A DNA stretch of 64,000 nt from Acanthornis magna (Eukaryota; Chordata; Aves; Passeriformes; Acanthizidae), in contig JAWUZG010000056.1 in the NCBI GenBank assembly GCA_036785705.1, positions 8,805,001 through 8,869,000 of the forward strand, given 5' to 3'. This document shows, piece after piece, positions 1 through 8,944 of the stretch. A program made the translations under genes and the position numbers. The notes beneath the pieces were generated by a model. The model had not been told where the DNA came from. It searched no databases and was given only the letters and a program-made list of their open reading frames with translations. Each line of letters starts with the position of its first letter. Positions within the stretch are counted from its first letter, which is position 1.

Positions 1-46
1 AATAACTAGGTGTAGGGGTAGGGTTATGCCTAGGCTTAGCATTAGG

Positions 47-220
47 AGATCTAAAGGGCCTCGAGCTCCGGGAACACCAAAGCTGGAAAGGGCCTGCCAA
101 GGCAAACGCGGCAAGGCCCCATCATGGCTGCTCCCACACCTTTCTGATCTGGACACGCCACAGGGTTGGGCACCTCGGCCCCTGCCTCCAGCTGCCATTT
201 GGCCTAGAGTTAGGGTTGAG
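47..220 (+). repeat. Exemplar monomer A (174 bp)
   Basis: This is the first complete A monomer. Positions 47-148 are the 102-bp core, beginning AGATCTAAAG and ending TTTCTGAT. Positions 149-220 are the 72-bp A tail, which carries a GGCACCT-rich segment and then short hexamers ending in TTAGGGTTGAG. Its length is a multiple of three. Across the array A varies at a few recurring sites: ACGCGG or ATGCGG, CTCGGCC or CTCAGCC, CCACAGGG or CCACATGG, and CCCCGGCC or CCCCTGCC. The 47-148 core aligns without gaps to the B core at 221-322 with about 15 differences in 102 positions by hand count. Confidence 0.95.
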
Positions 221-224
221 AGAT
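201..224 (+). repeat. Exemplar A-tail hexamers: third homologous copy
   Basis: The last 20 bases of the A tail plus the next AGAT read as GGCCTA, GAGTTA, GGGTTG and AGAGAT. These match the final four L1 hexamers (CGCCTA, GGGTTA, GGGTTA, GGAGAT) at 20 of 24 positions. A and B are therefore homologous at both ends: in the 102-bp core and in the closing hexamers. Each A/B junction contains one TTAGGGTTG, which fits the TRF consensus. In many dimers GAGTTA is GTGTTA instead. Confidence 0.85.
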
Positions 225-396
225 CTAAAGAGACTCGAGCTCCTGGAACACTGGGGCTGGAAAGGGCCTGCCAAGGCCATCGCAGCAGTGCCCCAGCATT
301 GCTGCTCCTCCATCTTTCTGATAGGGAAAACTTAGGTACTGGGCTTGGGTAATTAACTAGGCTAGGGTTAGGGTTACGCCTAGGGTTAGGGTTAGG
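221..396 (+). repeat. Exemplar monomer B with L1 tail (176 bp)
   Basis: This is the first complete B monomer of the L1 class. The 102-bp core runs 221-322 and differs from A most in its second half, where A's ACGCGGCAAGG is replaced by ATCGCAGCAGTG. The 74-bp tail (323-396) passes through TAATTAACTAGG into a run of near-perfect GGGTTA hexamers. With A it makes a 350-bp dimer, which is not a multiple of three. Variants of the tail include TTACGCC, TTACACC and TTACGAC at the centre of the hexamer run, GGCTTAGG near its end, and a +1 form CTAAGGGAAATTAAC, for example at 1,045 and 2,624. Confidence 0.95.
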
Positions 397-400
397 AGAT
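353..400 (+). repeat. Exemplar L1 hexamer block: degenerate (GGGTTA)8
   Basis: Read in steps of six from 353, the block gives eight hexamers: TTAACT, AGGCTA, GGGTTA twice, CGCCTA, GGGTTA twice, then GGAGAT. Four are perfect telomere hexamers and the others are one to four changes away. Four GGG runs lie in this block, so it can in principle fold as a G-quadruplex with loops of 3, 9 and 3 bases. It also contains four matches to YTAGGGTTR, the consensus of the telomere proteins TRF1 and TRF2. A block like this recurs about 90 times in the window. Binding and folding are inferred only. Confidence 0.9.
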
Positions 401-570
401 CTAAAGGGCCTCGAGCTCCAGGAACACCAGGGCTGGAAAGGGCCTGCCAAGGCAAACGCGGCAAGGCCCCATCATGGCTGCTCCCACACCTTTCTGATCT
501 GGACACGCCACAGGGTTGGGCACCTCGGCCCCTGCCACCAGCTGCCATTTGGCCTAGTGTTAGGGTTGAG

Positions 571-747
571 AGATCTAAAGAGACTCGAGCTCCTGGAACA
601 CTGGGGCTGGAAAGGGCCTGCCAAGACCATCGCAGCAGTGCCCCAACACTGCTGCTCCCACACCTTTCTGATAGGGAAAACCCAGGCATTGGGCTTGGGT
701 AAATAACTAGGTGTAGGGGTAGGGTTATGCCTAGGCTTAGCATTAGG
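571..747 (+). repeat. Exemplar monomer B with L2 tail (177 bp)
   Basis: This is the first complete B monomer of the L2 class. The core (571-672) usually ends CTCCCACACCTTTCTGAT rather than CTCCTCCATCTTTCTGAT, so core and tail variants are linked. The 75-bp tail (673-747) reads through CCCAGGCATTGGGC and TAAATAACTAGG, then a degenerate hexamer run containing ATGCCTAGGCTTAGC. With A it makes a 351-bp dimer (3 x 117). Sub-forms differ at GGGGTAGGGTTATG versus GGCGTAGGAGTATG, at CCTAGG versus CCAAGG, and at GGGTAAATA, GGCTAAATA or GGATAAATA. These sub-forms are shared by copies of the larger repeat blocks. Confidence 0.95.
632..655 (+). repeat. Exemplar inverted repeat in the B core (9-bp stem, 6-base loop)
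   Basis: GCAGCAGTG (632-640) and CACTGCTGC (647-655) are perfect inverted copies around the loop CCCCAA. The same element recurs in the B monomers that read CCCCAACACTG. B monomers with CAACATTG have one G-T wobble in the stem, and those that also read GCAACAGTG lose a further pair. In one B class the loop is CCCTAA. The corresponding region of A does not form this stem. Whether it folds in DNA or in a transcript is unknown. Confidence 0.7.
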
Positions 748-750
748 AGA
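703..750 (+). repeat. Exemplar L2 hexamer block: decayed homologue of L1 block
   Basis: Aligned to the L1 block, L2 keeps the same six-base register after one extra base near its start (AGGTGTA against AGGCTA). The following hexamers are GGGGTA, GGGTTA, TGCCTA, GGCTTA, GCATTA and GGAGAT. The shared odd hexamer (TGCCTA here, CGCCTA in L1) shows the two blocks descend from one ancestral block rather than from separate telomere insertions. Only one perfect GGGTTA remains and no YTAGGGTTR match was found, so L2 should be much poorer in telomere-protein sites than L1. Confidence 0.85.
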
Positions 751-921
751 TCTAAAGGGTCTCGAGCTCCAGGAACACCAAAGCTGGAAAGGGCCTGCCA
801 AGGCAAACGCGGCAAGACCCCATCATGGCTGCTCCCACACCTTTCTGATCTGGACACCCCACATGGGTGGGCACCTCGGCCCCGGCCACCAGCTGCCATT
901 TGGCCTAGAGTTAGGGTTGAG

Positions 922-1098
922 AGATTTAAAGAGTTACAAGCTCTGGGAACACTGGGGCTGGAAAGGGCCTGCCAAGGCCATTGCAACAGTGCCCCAACAT
1001 TGCTGCTCCTCCATCTTTCTGATAGGGAAAACCTAGGTACTGGGCTAAGGGAAATTAACTAGGCTAGGGTTAGGGTTACACCTAGGGTTAGGGTTAGG
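922..1098 (+). repeat. Exemplar B variant II: AGATTTAAAGAGTTACAAG class
   Basis: This B class has lost both the BglII and XhoI sites (AGATTTAAAG and GTTACAAGCTC) and gained TTTAAA. It usually follows an A monomer with CACCCCACATGGGTGG and CCCCGGCC, so neighbouring A and B variants travel together. It ends in either tail. This copy has GCAACAGTG, the CTAAGGGAAATTAAC form of L1 (one extra base) and TTACACC in the hexamer block, a combination repeated at about 2,473, 8,113, 17,593, 23,550, 24,603, 31,966 and 35,821. Class II is one of the commonest B types in the window. Confidence 0.85.
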
Positions 1099-1446
1099 AG
1101 ATCTAAAGGGCCTCGAGCTCCAGGAACACCAGGGCTGGAAAGGGCCTGCCAAGGCAAACGCGGCAAGGCCCCATCATGGCTGCTCCCACACCTTTCTGAT
1201 CTGGACACGCCACAGGGTTGGGCACCTCGGCCCCTGCCACCAGCTGCCATTTGGCCTAGTGTTAGGGTTGAGAGATCTAAAGAGACTCGAGCTCCTGGAA
1301 CACTGGGGCTGGAAAGGGCCTGCCAAGGCCATCGCAGCAGTGCCCCAACATTGCTGCTCCTCCATCTGTCTGATAGGGAAAACCAAGGTACTGGGCTTGG
1401 GTAATTAACTAGGCTAGGGTTAGGGTTACGCCTAGGGTTAGGGTTA

Positions 1447-1625
1447 GGAGATCTAAAGAGCCTCGAGCTCTAGGAACACTGGGGCTGGAAAGGGCCTGCC
1501 AAGGCCATCGCAGCAGTGCCCCAACACTGCTGCTCCCACACCTTTCTGGTAGGGAAAACCCAGGCATTGGGCTTGGCTAAATAACTAGGTGTAGGCGTAG
1601 GAGTATGCCTAGGCTTAGCATTAGG
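1447..1625 (+). repeat. Odd B monomer directly after B: only break in A-B alternation
   Basis: The L1 tail ending near 1,448 runs straight into a B-type core reading AGAGCCTCGAGCTCTAGG, so no A monomer is present. The spacing between flanking L2 tails is 878 bp, or 2.5 dimers. Compared with the related stretch at 7,917-9,320, about 525 bp (three monomers) are missing. The join lies in AGATCTAAAG, shared by A and B, which fits unequal exchange between A and B at their best-conserved site. The right part of this monomer resembles the one at about 9,164 (CTTTCTGGTAGG, GGCTAAATA), so a second 351-bp loss is implied. Confidence 0.85.
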
Positions 1626-2149
1626 AGATCTAAAGGGCCTCGAGCTCCAGGAACACCAAAGCTGGAAAGGGCCTGCCAAGGCAAACGCGGCAAGACCCCA
1701 TCATGGCTGCTCCCACACCTTTCTGATCTGGACACCCCACATGGGTGGGCACCTCGGCCCCGGCCACCAGCTGCCATTTGGCCTAGAGTTAGGGTTGAGA
1801 GATTTAAAGAGTTACAAGCTCCGGGAACACTGGGGCTGGAAAGGGCCTGCCAAGGCCATCGCAACAGTGCCCCAACTTTGCTGCTCCTCCATCTTTCTGA
1901 TAGGGAAAACCTAGGTACTGGGCTCGGGTAATTAACTAGGCTAGGGTTAGGGTTACGCCTAGGGTTAGGGTTAGGAGATCTAAAGGGCCTCGAGCTCCAG
2001 GAACACCAGGGCTGGAAAGGGCCTGCCAAGGCAAATGCGGCAAGGCTCCATCATGCCTGCTCTCACACCTTTCTGATCTGGACACCCCACATGGCTGGGC
2101 ACCTCAGCCCCTGCCACCAGCTGCCATTTGGCCTAGAGTTAGGGTTGAG

Positions 2150-2326
2150 AGACCTAAAGAGACTCGAGCTCTGGGAACACTGGGGCTGGAAAGGGCCTGC
2201 CAAGGCCATCGCAGCAGTGCCCTAACACTGCTGCTGCCACACCTTTCTGATAGGGAAAACCCAGGCATTGGGCTTGGGTAAATAACTAGGTGTAGGGGTA
2301 GGGTTATGCCTAGGCTTAGCATTAGG
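2150..2326 (+). repeat. Exemplar B variant III: AGACCTAAAGAGACTCG class
   Basis: This B class reads AGACCTAAAG, so the BglII site is lost but XhoI is kept. It then has CTCTGGGAACAC and usually GTGCCCTAACACTG, where the hairpin loop becomes CCCTAA. It follows an A monomer with CTCAGCCCCTGCC and usually ends in an L2 tail. Similar copies start at about 6,359, 9,865, 14,437, 15,489, 19,695, 20,397, 21,448 and 27,408, among others, and help to mark the larger repeat blocks. Confidence 0.8.
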
Positions 2327-3201
2327 AGATCTAAAGGGCCTCGAGCTCCAGGAACACCAGGGCTGGAAAGGGCCTGCCAAGGCAAACGCGGCAAGGCCCC
2401 ATCATGGCTGCTCCCACACCTTTCTGATCTGGACACCCCACATGGGTGGGCACCTCGGCCCCGGCCACCAGCTGCCATTTGGCCTAGAGTTAGGGTTGAG
2501 AGATTTAAAGAGTTACAAGCTCTGGGAACACTGGGGCTGGAAAGGGCCTGCCAAGGCCATTGCAACAGTGCCCCAACATTGCTGCTCCTCCATCTTTCTG
2601 ATAGGGAAAACCTAGGTACTGGGCTAAGGGAAATTAACTAGGCTAGGGTTAGGGTTACACCTAGGGTTAGGGTTAGGAGATCTAAAGGGCCTCGAGCTCC
2701 AGGAACACCAGGGCTGGAAAGGGCCTGCCAAGGCAAACGCGGCAAGGCCCCATCATGGCTGCTCCCACACCTTTCTGATCTGGACACGCCACAGGGTTCG
2801 GCACCTCGGCCCCTGCCACCAGCTGCCATTTGGCCTAGTGTTAGGGTTGAGAGATCTAAAGAGACTCGAGCTCCTGGAACACTGGGGCTGGAAAGGGCCT
2901 GCCAAGGCCATCGCAGCAGTGCCCCAACATTGCTGCTCCTCCATCTGTCTGATAGGGAAAACCAAGGTACTGGGCTTGGGTAATTAACTAGGCTAGGGTT
3001 AGGGTTACGCCTAGGGTTAGGGTTAGGAGATCTAAAGGGCCTCGAGCTCCAAGAACACCAAAGATGGAAAGGGCCTGCCAAGGCAAACGCGGCAAAGCCC
3101 CATCATGGCTGCTCCCACACCTTTCTGATCTGGACACGCCACATGGATGGGCACCTCGGCCCCTGCCACCAGCTGCCATTTGGCCTAGAGTTAGGGTTGA
3201 G

Positions 3202-3378
3202 AGATCTAAAGACCCTCGAGCTCTAGGAACACTGGGGCTGGAAAGGGCCTGCCAAGGCCATTGCAACAGTGCCCCAACACTGCTGCTCCCACACCTTTCT
3301 GATAGGGAAAACCCAGGCATTGGGCTTGGATAAATAACTAGGTGTAGGGGTAGGGTAATGCCTAGGCTTAGCATTAGG
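3202..3378 (+). repeat. Exemplar B variant IV: AGATCTAAAGACCCTCG class
   Basis: This B class has GACCCTCGAGCTCTAGG or CTCTGGG in place of GAGACTCGAGCTCCTGG. It follows an A monomer with GCCACATGGATGGGCACC, or in later copies CCCCACATGGGTGG. Copies start at about 10,915, 25,307, 30,560, 36,525, 45,286, 47,735, 56,501, 58,954, 61,057 and 61,408. The last four also carry GAAAGAGCCTGACAAGG and GTGCGCCAAC and form a recent sub-family. Confidence 0.8.
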
Positions 3379-3430
3379 AGATGTAAAGGGCCTCGAGCTC
3401 CAGGAACACCAGGGCTGGAAAGGGCCTGCC

Positions 3431-6400
3431 AAGGCAAACGCGGCAAGGCTCCATCATGCCTGCTCCCACACCTTTCTGATCTGGACACGCCACAGGGTTG
3501 GGCACCTCGGCCCCTGCCACCAGCTGCCACTTGGCCTAGTGTTAGGGTTGAGAGATCTAAAGAGACTCGAGCTCCTGGAACACTGGGGCTGGAAAGGGCC
3601 TGCCAAGGCCATCGCAGCAGTGCCCTAACACTGCTGCTCCCACACCTTTCTGATAGGGAAAACCCAGGCATTGGGCTTGGGTAAATAACTAGGTGTAGGG
3701 GTAGGGTTATGCCAAGGCTTAGCATTAGGAGATCTAAAGGGCCTCGAGCTCCAGGAACACCAGGGCTGGAAAGGGCCTGCCAAGGCAAACGCGGCAAGGC
3801 CCCATCATGGCTGCTCCCACACCTTTCTGATCTGGACACCCCACATGGGTGGGCACCTCAGCCCCTGCCACCAGCTGCCATTTGGCCTAGTGTTAGGGTT
3901 GAGAGATCTAAAGAGACTCGAGCTCCTGGAACACTGGGGCTGGAAAGGGCCTGCCAAGGCCATCGCAGCAGTGCCCCAACATTGCTGCTCCTCCATCTTT
4001 CTGATAGGGAAAACTTAGGTACTGGGCTTGGGTAATTAACTAGGCTAGGGTTAGGGTTACACCTAGGGTTAGGGTTAGGAGATCTAAAGGGCCTCGAGCT
4101 CCAGGAACACCAGGGCTGGAAAGGGCCTGCCAAGGCAAACGCAGCAAGGTCCCATCATGGCTGCTCCCACACCTTTCTGATCTGGACACCCCACATGGGT
4201 GGGCACCTCGGCCCCGGCCACCAGCTGCCATTTGGCCTAGAGTTAGGGTTGAGAGATTTAAAGAGTTACAAGCTCCGGGAACACTGGGGCTGGAAAGGGC
4301 CTGCCAAGGCCATCGCAGCAGTGCCCCAACACTGCTGCTCCCACACCTTTCTGATAGGGAAAACCCAGGCATTGGGCTTGGGTAAATAACTAGGTGTAGG
4401 CGTAGGAGTATGCCTAGGCTTAGCATTAGGAGATCTAAAGGGCTTCGAGCTCCAGGAACACCAAAGCTGGAAAGGGCCTGCCAAGGCAAACGCGGCAAGG
4501 CCCCATCATGGCTGCTCCCACACCTTTCTGATCTGGACACGCCACAGGGTTGGGCACCTCGGCCCCTGCCACCAGCTGCCATTTGGCCTAGTGTTAGGGT
4601 TGAGAGATCTAAAGAGACTCGAGCTCCTGGAACACTGGGGCTGGAAAGGGCCTGCCAAGGCCATCGCAGCAGTGCCCCAACACTGCTGCTCCCACACCTT
4701 TCTGATAGGGAAAACCCAGGCATTGGGCTTGGGTAAATAACTAGGTGTAGGGGTAGGGTTATGCCTAGGCTTAGCATTAGGAGATCTAAAGGGCCTCGAG
4801 CTCCAGGAACACCAGGGCTGGAAAGGGCCTGCCAAGGCAAACGCGGCAAGGCCCCATCATGGCTGCTCCCACACCTTTCTGATCTGGACACGCCACAGGG
4901 TTGGGCACCTCGGCCCCTGCCACCAGCTGCCATTTGGCCTAGTGTTAGGGTTGAGAGATTTAAAGAGTTACAAGCTCTGGGAACACTGGGGCTGGAAAGG
5001 GCCTGCCAAGGCCATCGCAGCAGTGCCCCAACACTGCTGCTCCCACACCTTTCTGATAGGGAAAACCCAGGCATTGGGCTTGGGTAAATAACTAGGTGTA
5101 GGCGTAGGAGTATGCCTAGGCTTAGCATTAGGAGATCTAAAGGGCCTCGAGCTCCAGGAACACCAGGGCTGGAAAGGGCCTGCCAAGGCAAACGCGGCAA
5201 GGCCCCATCATGGCTGCTCCCACACCTTTCTGATCTGGACACGCCACAGGGTTGGGCACCTCGGCCCCTGCCACCAGCTGCCATTTGGCCTAGTGTTAGG
5301 GTTGAGAGATCTAAAGAGACTCGAGCTCCTGGAACACTGGGGCTGGAAAGGGCCTGCCAAGGCCATCGCAGCAGTGCCCCAACATTGCCGCTCCTCCATC
5401 TTTCTGATAGGGAAAACCAAGGTACTGGGCTCGGGTAATTAACTAGGCTAGGGTTAGGGTTACGCCTAGGGTTAGGGTTAGGAGATCTAAAGGGTCTCGA
5501 GCTCCAGGAACACCAGGGCTGGAAAGGGCCTGCCAAGGCAAACGCGGCAAGGCCCCATCATGGCTGCTCCCACACCTTTCTGATCTGGACACCCCACATG
5601 GCTGGGCACCTCGGCCCCGGCCACCAGCTGCCATTTGGCCTAGAGTTAGGGTTGAGAGATTTAAAGAGTTACAAGCTCTGGGAACACTGGGGCTGGAAAG
5701 GGCCTGCCAAGGCCATCGCAGCAGTGCCCCAACACTGCTGCTGCCACACCTTTCTGGTAGGGAAAACCCAGGCATTGGGCTTGGCTAAATAACTAGGTGT
5801 AGGCGTAGGAGTATGCCTAGGCTTAGCATTAGGAGATCTAAAGGGCCTCGAGCTCCAGGAACACCAAAGCTGGAAAGGGCCTGCCAAGGCAAACGCGGCA
5901 AGACCCCATCATGGCTGCTCCCACACCTTTCTGATCTGGACACCCCACATGGGTGGGCACCTCGGCCCCGGCCACCAGCTGCCATTTGGCCTAGAGTTAG
6001 GGTTGAGAGATTTAAAGAGTTACAAGCTCCGGGAACACTGGGGCTGGAAAGGGCCTGCCAAGGCCATCGCAACAGTGCCCCAACATTGCTGCTCCTCCAT
6101 CTTTCTGATAGGGAAAACCTAGGTACTGGGCTAAGGGAAATTAACTAGGCTAGGGTTAGGGTTACGCCTAGGGTTAGGGTTAGGAGATCTAAAGGGCCTC
6201 GAGCTCCAGGAACACCAGGGCTGGAAAGGGCCTGCCAAGGCAAATGCGGCAAGGCTCCATCATGCCTGCTCTCACACCTTTCTGATCTGGACACCCCACA
6301 TGGCTGGGCACCTCAGCCCCTGCCACCAGCTGCCATTTGGCCTAGAGTTAGGGTTGAGAGACCTAAAGAGACTCGAGCTCTGGGAACACTGGGGCTGGAA

Positions 6401-6899
6401 AGGGCCTGCCAAGGCCATCGCAGCAGTGCCCTAACACTGCTGCTGCCACACCTTTCTGATAGGGAAAACCCAGGCATTGGGCTTGGGTAAATAACTAGGT
6501 GTAGGGGTAGGGTTATGCCTAGGCTTAGCATTAGGAGATGTAAAGGGCCTCGAGCTCCAGGAACACCAGGGCTGGAAAGGGCCTGCCAAGGCAAACGCGG
6601 CAAGGCCCCATCATGGCTGCTCCCACACCTTTCTGATCTGGACACGCCACAGGGTTTGGCACCTGGGCCCCTGCCTCCAGCTGCCATTTGGCCTAGTGTT
6701 AGGGTTGAGAGATCTAAAGAGACTCGAGCTCCTGGAACACTGGGGCTGGAAAGGGCCTGCCAAGGCCATCGCAGCAGTGCCCCAACATTGCTGCTCCTCC
6801 ATCTTTCTGATAGGGAAAAACAAGGTACTGGGCTCGGGTAATTAACTAGGCTAGGGTTAGGGTTACGCCTAGGGTTAGGGTTAGGAGATCTAAAGGGCC
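3431..6899 (+). repeat. Satellite, L2-rich stretch with three-way relatives
   Basis: Ten dimers including the uninterrupted L2 series at 4410, 4761 and 5112, which keeps one reading frame open for 1.5 kb on the minus strand. The part from 3,709 to about 4,760 matches 11,072-12,120 at 7,363 bp and 25,810-26,860 at 22,101 bp. From 5,112 to about 6,940 it matches 13,190-15,010 at 8,078 bp. No non-satellite sequence is present. Confidence 0.85.
6663..6680 (+). other. Short patch of S-block sequence in a non-S dimer
   Basis: This A tail reads CACCTGGGCCCCTGCCTCC, the S-block form, but the next bases (GCCTAGTG) and the surrounding dimer match 14,592 and 28,965, which have the ordinary CTCGGCCCCTGCCACC. 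The two marker changes sit within about 15 bp. The nearest donor is the S block 701 bp downstream (7,371). This looks like a short gene-conversion tract. Confidence 0.6.
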
Positions 6900-8944
6900 T
6901 CGAGCTCCAGGAACACCAGGGCTGGAAAGGGCCTGCCAAGGCAAACGCGGCAAGGCTCCATCATGCCTGCTCCCACACCTTTCTGATCTGGACACCCCAC
7001 ATGGCTGGGCACCTCAGCCCCTGCCACCAGCTGCCATTTGGCCTAGAGTTAGGGTTGAGAGATTTAAAGAGTTACAAGCTCTGGGAACACTGGGGCTGGA
7101 AAGGGCCTGCCAAGGCCATCGCAGCAGTGCCCCAACATTGCTGCTCCTCCGTCTTTCTGATAGGAAAAACCCAGGCATTGGGCTTGGGTAAATAACTAGG
7201 TGTAGGGGTAGGGTTATGCCTAGGCTTAGCATTAGGAGATCTAAAGGGCCTCGAGCTCCAGGAACACCAAAGCTGGAAAGGGCCTGCCAAGGCAAACGCG
7301 GCAAGGCCCCATCATGGCTGCTCCCACACCTTTCTGATCTGGACACGCCACAGGGTTGGGCACCTGGGCCCCTGCCTCCAGCTGCCATTTGGCCTAGAGT
7401 TAGGGTTGAGAGATCTAAAGAGACTCGAGCTCCTGGAACACTGGGGCTGGAAAGGGCCTGCCAAGGCCATCGCAGCAGTGCCCCAGCATTGCTGCTCCTC
7501 CATCTTTCTGATAGGGAAAACTTAGGTACTGGGCTTGGGTAATTAATTAGGCTAGGGTTAGGGTTACGCCTAGGGTTAGGCTTAGGAGATCTAAAGGGCC
7601 TCGAGCTCCAGGAACACCAGGGCTGGAAAGGGCCTGCCAAGGCAAACGCGGCAAGGCCCCATCATGGCTGCTCCCACACCTTTCTGATCTGGACACGCCA
7701 CAGGGTTCGGCACCTCGGCCCCTGCCACCAGCTGCCATTTGGCCTAGTGTTAGGGTTGAGAGATCTAAAGAGACTCGAGCTCCTGGAACACTGGGGCTGG
7801 AAAGGGCCTGCCAAGACCATCGCAGCAGTGCCCCAACACTGCTGCTCCCACACCTTTCTGATAGGGAAAACCCAGGCATTGGGCTTGGGTAAATAACTAG
7901 GTGTAGGGGTAGGGTTATGCCTAGGCTTAGCATTAGGAGATCTAAAGGGCCTCGAGCTCCAGGAACACCAAAGCTGGAAAGGGCCTGCCAAGGCAAACGC
8001 GGCAAGACCCCATCATGGCTGCTCCCACACCTTTCTGATCTGGACACCCCACATGGGTGGGCACCTCGGCCCCGGCCACCAGCTGCCATTTGGCCTAGAG
8101 TTAGGGTTGAGAGATTTAAAGAGTTACAAGCTCTGGGAACACTGGGGCTGGAAAGGGCCTGCCAAGGCCATTGCAACAGTGCCCCAACATTGCTGCTCCT
8201 CCATCTTTCTGATAGGGAAAACCTAGGTACTGGGCTAAGGGAAATTAACTAGGCTAGGGTTAGGGTTACACCTAGGGTTAGGGTTAGGAGATCTAAAGGG
8301 CCTCGAGCTCCAGGAACACCAGGGCTGGAAAGGGCCTGCCAAGGCAAACGCGGCAAGGCCCCATCATGCCTGCTCCCACACCTTTCTGATCTGGACACGC
8401 CACAGGGTTGGGCACCTCGGCCCCTGCCACCAGCTGCCATTTGGCCTAGTGTTAGGGTTGAGAGATCTAAAGAGACTCGAGCTCCTGGAACACTGGGGCT
8501 GGAAAGGGCCTGCCAAGGCCATCGCAGCAGTGCCCCAACATTGCTGCTCCTCCATCTGTCTGATAGGGAAAACCAAGGTACTGGGCTCGGGTAATTAACT
8601 AGGCTAGGGTTAGGGTTACGCCTAGGGTTAGGGTTAGGAGATCTAAAGGGCCTCGAGCTCCAGGAACACCAAAGATGGAAAGGGCCTGCCAAGGCAAACT
8701 CGGCAAAGCCCCAACATGGCTGCTCCCACACCTTTCTGATCTGGACACGCCACATGGATGGGCACCTCGGCCCCTGCCACCAGCTGCCATTTGGCCTAGA
8801 GTTAGGGTTGAGAGATCTAAAGAGCCTCGAGCTCTAGGAACACTGGGGCTGGAAAGGGCCTGCCAAGGCCATCGCAGCAGTGCCCCAACATTGCTGCTCC
8901 CACACCTTTCTGATAGGGAAAACCCAGGCATTGGGCTTGGGTAA
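6900..8944 (+). repeat. S block copy 2
   Basis: Markers are CCTGCCTCC at 7,371, CCCAGCATTG in the following B, GCCAAGACC at about 7,811, the CTAAGGGAAATTAAC tail at about 8,236, and the A monomer with AAGATGGAAAGG and ACTCGGCAAAGCC near 8,670-8,710. All recur at +9,479 in copy 3, and the first part recurs at -7,190 in copy 1. This is about 2.0 kb of shared order. Confidence 0.85.

Larger units (their letters stand above)
1..1446 (+). repeat. S block copy 1 and following dimers
   Basis: This stretch matches 7,191-8,636 at a constant distance of 7,190 bp. Its markers are CCTGCCTCC at 181 with CCCAGCATTG in the next B core, then GCCAAGACC at about 621 in the following dimer. The homology stops at the A-skipping junction near 1,449. 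It is cut by the window start, so the 5' extent is unknown. It differs from copies 2-5 by CACCTCGGCCCC rather than CACCTGGGCCCC just before the first marker. Confidence 0.85.
1577..3430 (+). repeat. Block P, copy 1 (matches 9,292-11,150)
   Basis: The order of tails and the variant series (B variants II, III, II, I, IV) match 9,292-11,150 at a distance of 7,715 bp, then 7,714 after a 1-bp loss near 11,028. The part from about 2,104 onward also matches 24,205 onward at 22,101 bp. The match is judged from diagnostic variants and exact spacing, not from a computed alignment. Confidence 0.75.

Noticed and set aside
201..206. NFI-like half sites TTTGGCC and GCCAAGGC as regulatory elements
   Set aside because: Half sites are common by chance and no full TTGGC-N5-GCCAA was found.
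26..352. 108-codon plus-strand frame starting in each L2 tail (ATGCCTAGGCTTAGC)
   Set aside because: It recurs once per L2 dimer because the sequence recurs, stopping at GGGTAATTAA or GGGTAAATAA. No sign of coding constraint.
353..400. A true telomere or a simple interstitial (TTAGGG)n tract
   Set aside because: Hexamers occur in runs of at most two perfect copies, embedded at fixed positions in a complex satellite unit, and the array continues on both sides.
2208..2232. Loop CCCTAA in B class III hairpins as a purposeful telomere motif
   Set aside because: It differs by one transition from CCCCAA, lies outside the hexamer register, and is in the opposite orientation. Chance is the simpler explanation.
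4040..5536. 498-codon minus-strand open frame (and similar ones of 443, 427, 344, 335 and 326 codons) as a repeat-protein gene
   Set aside because: It consists wholly of satellite, stays open only while dimers are 351 bp, and shifts frame at each 350-bp L1 dimer. Amino-acid-changing variants are common between units, and no promoter, splice or family signature was seen.
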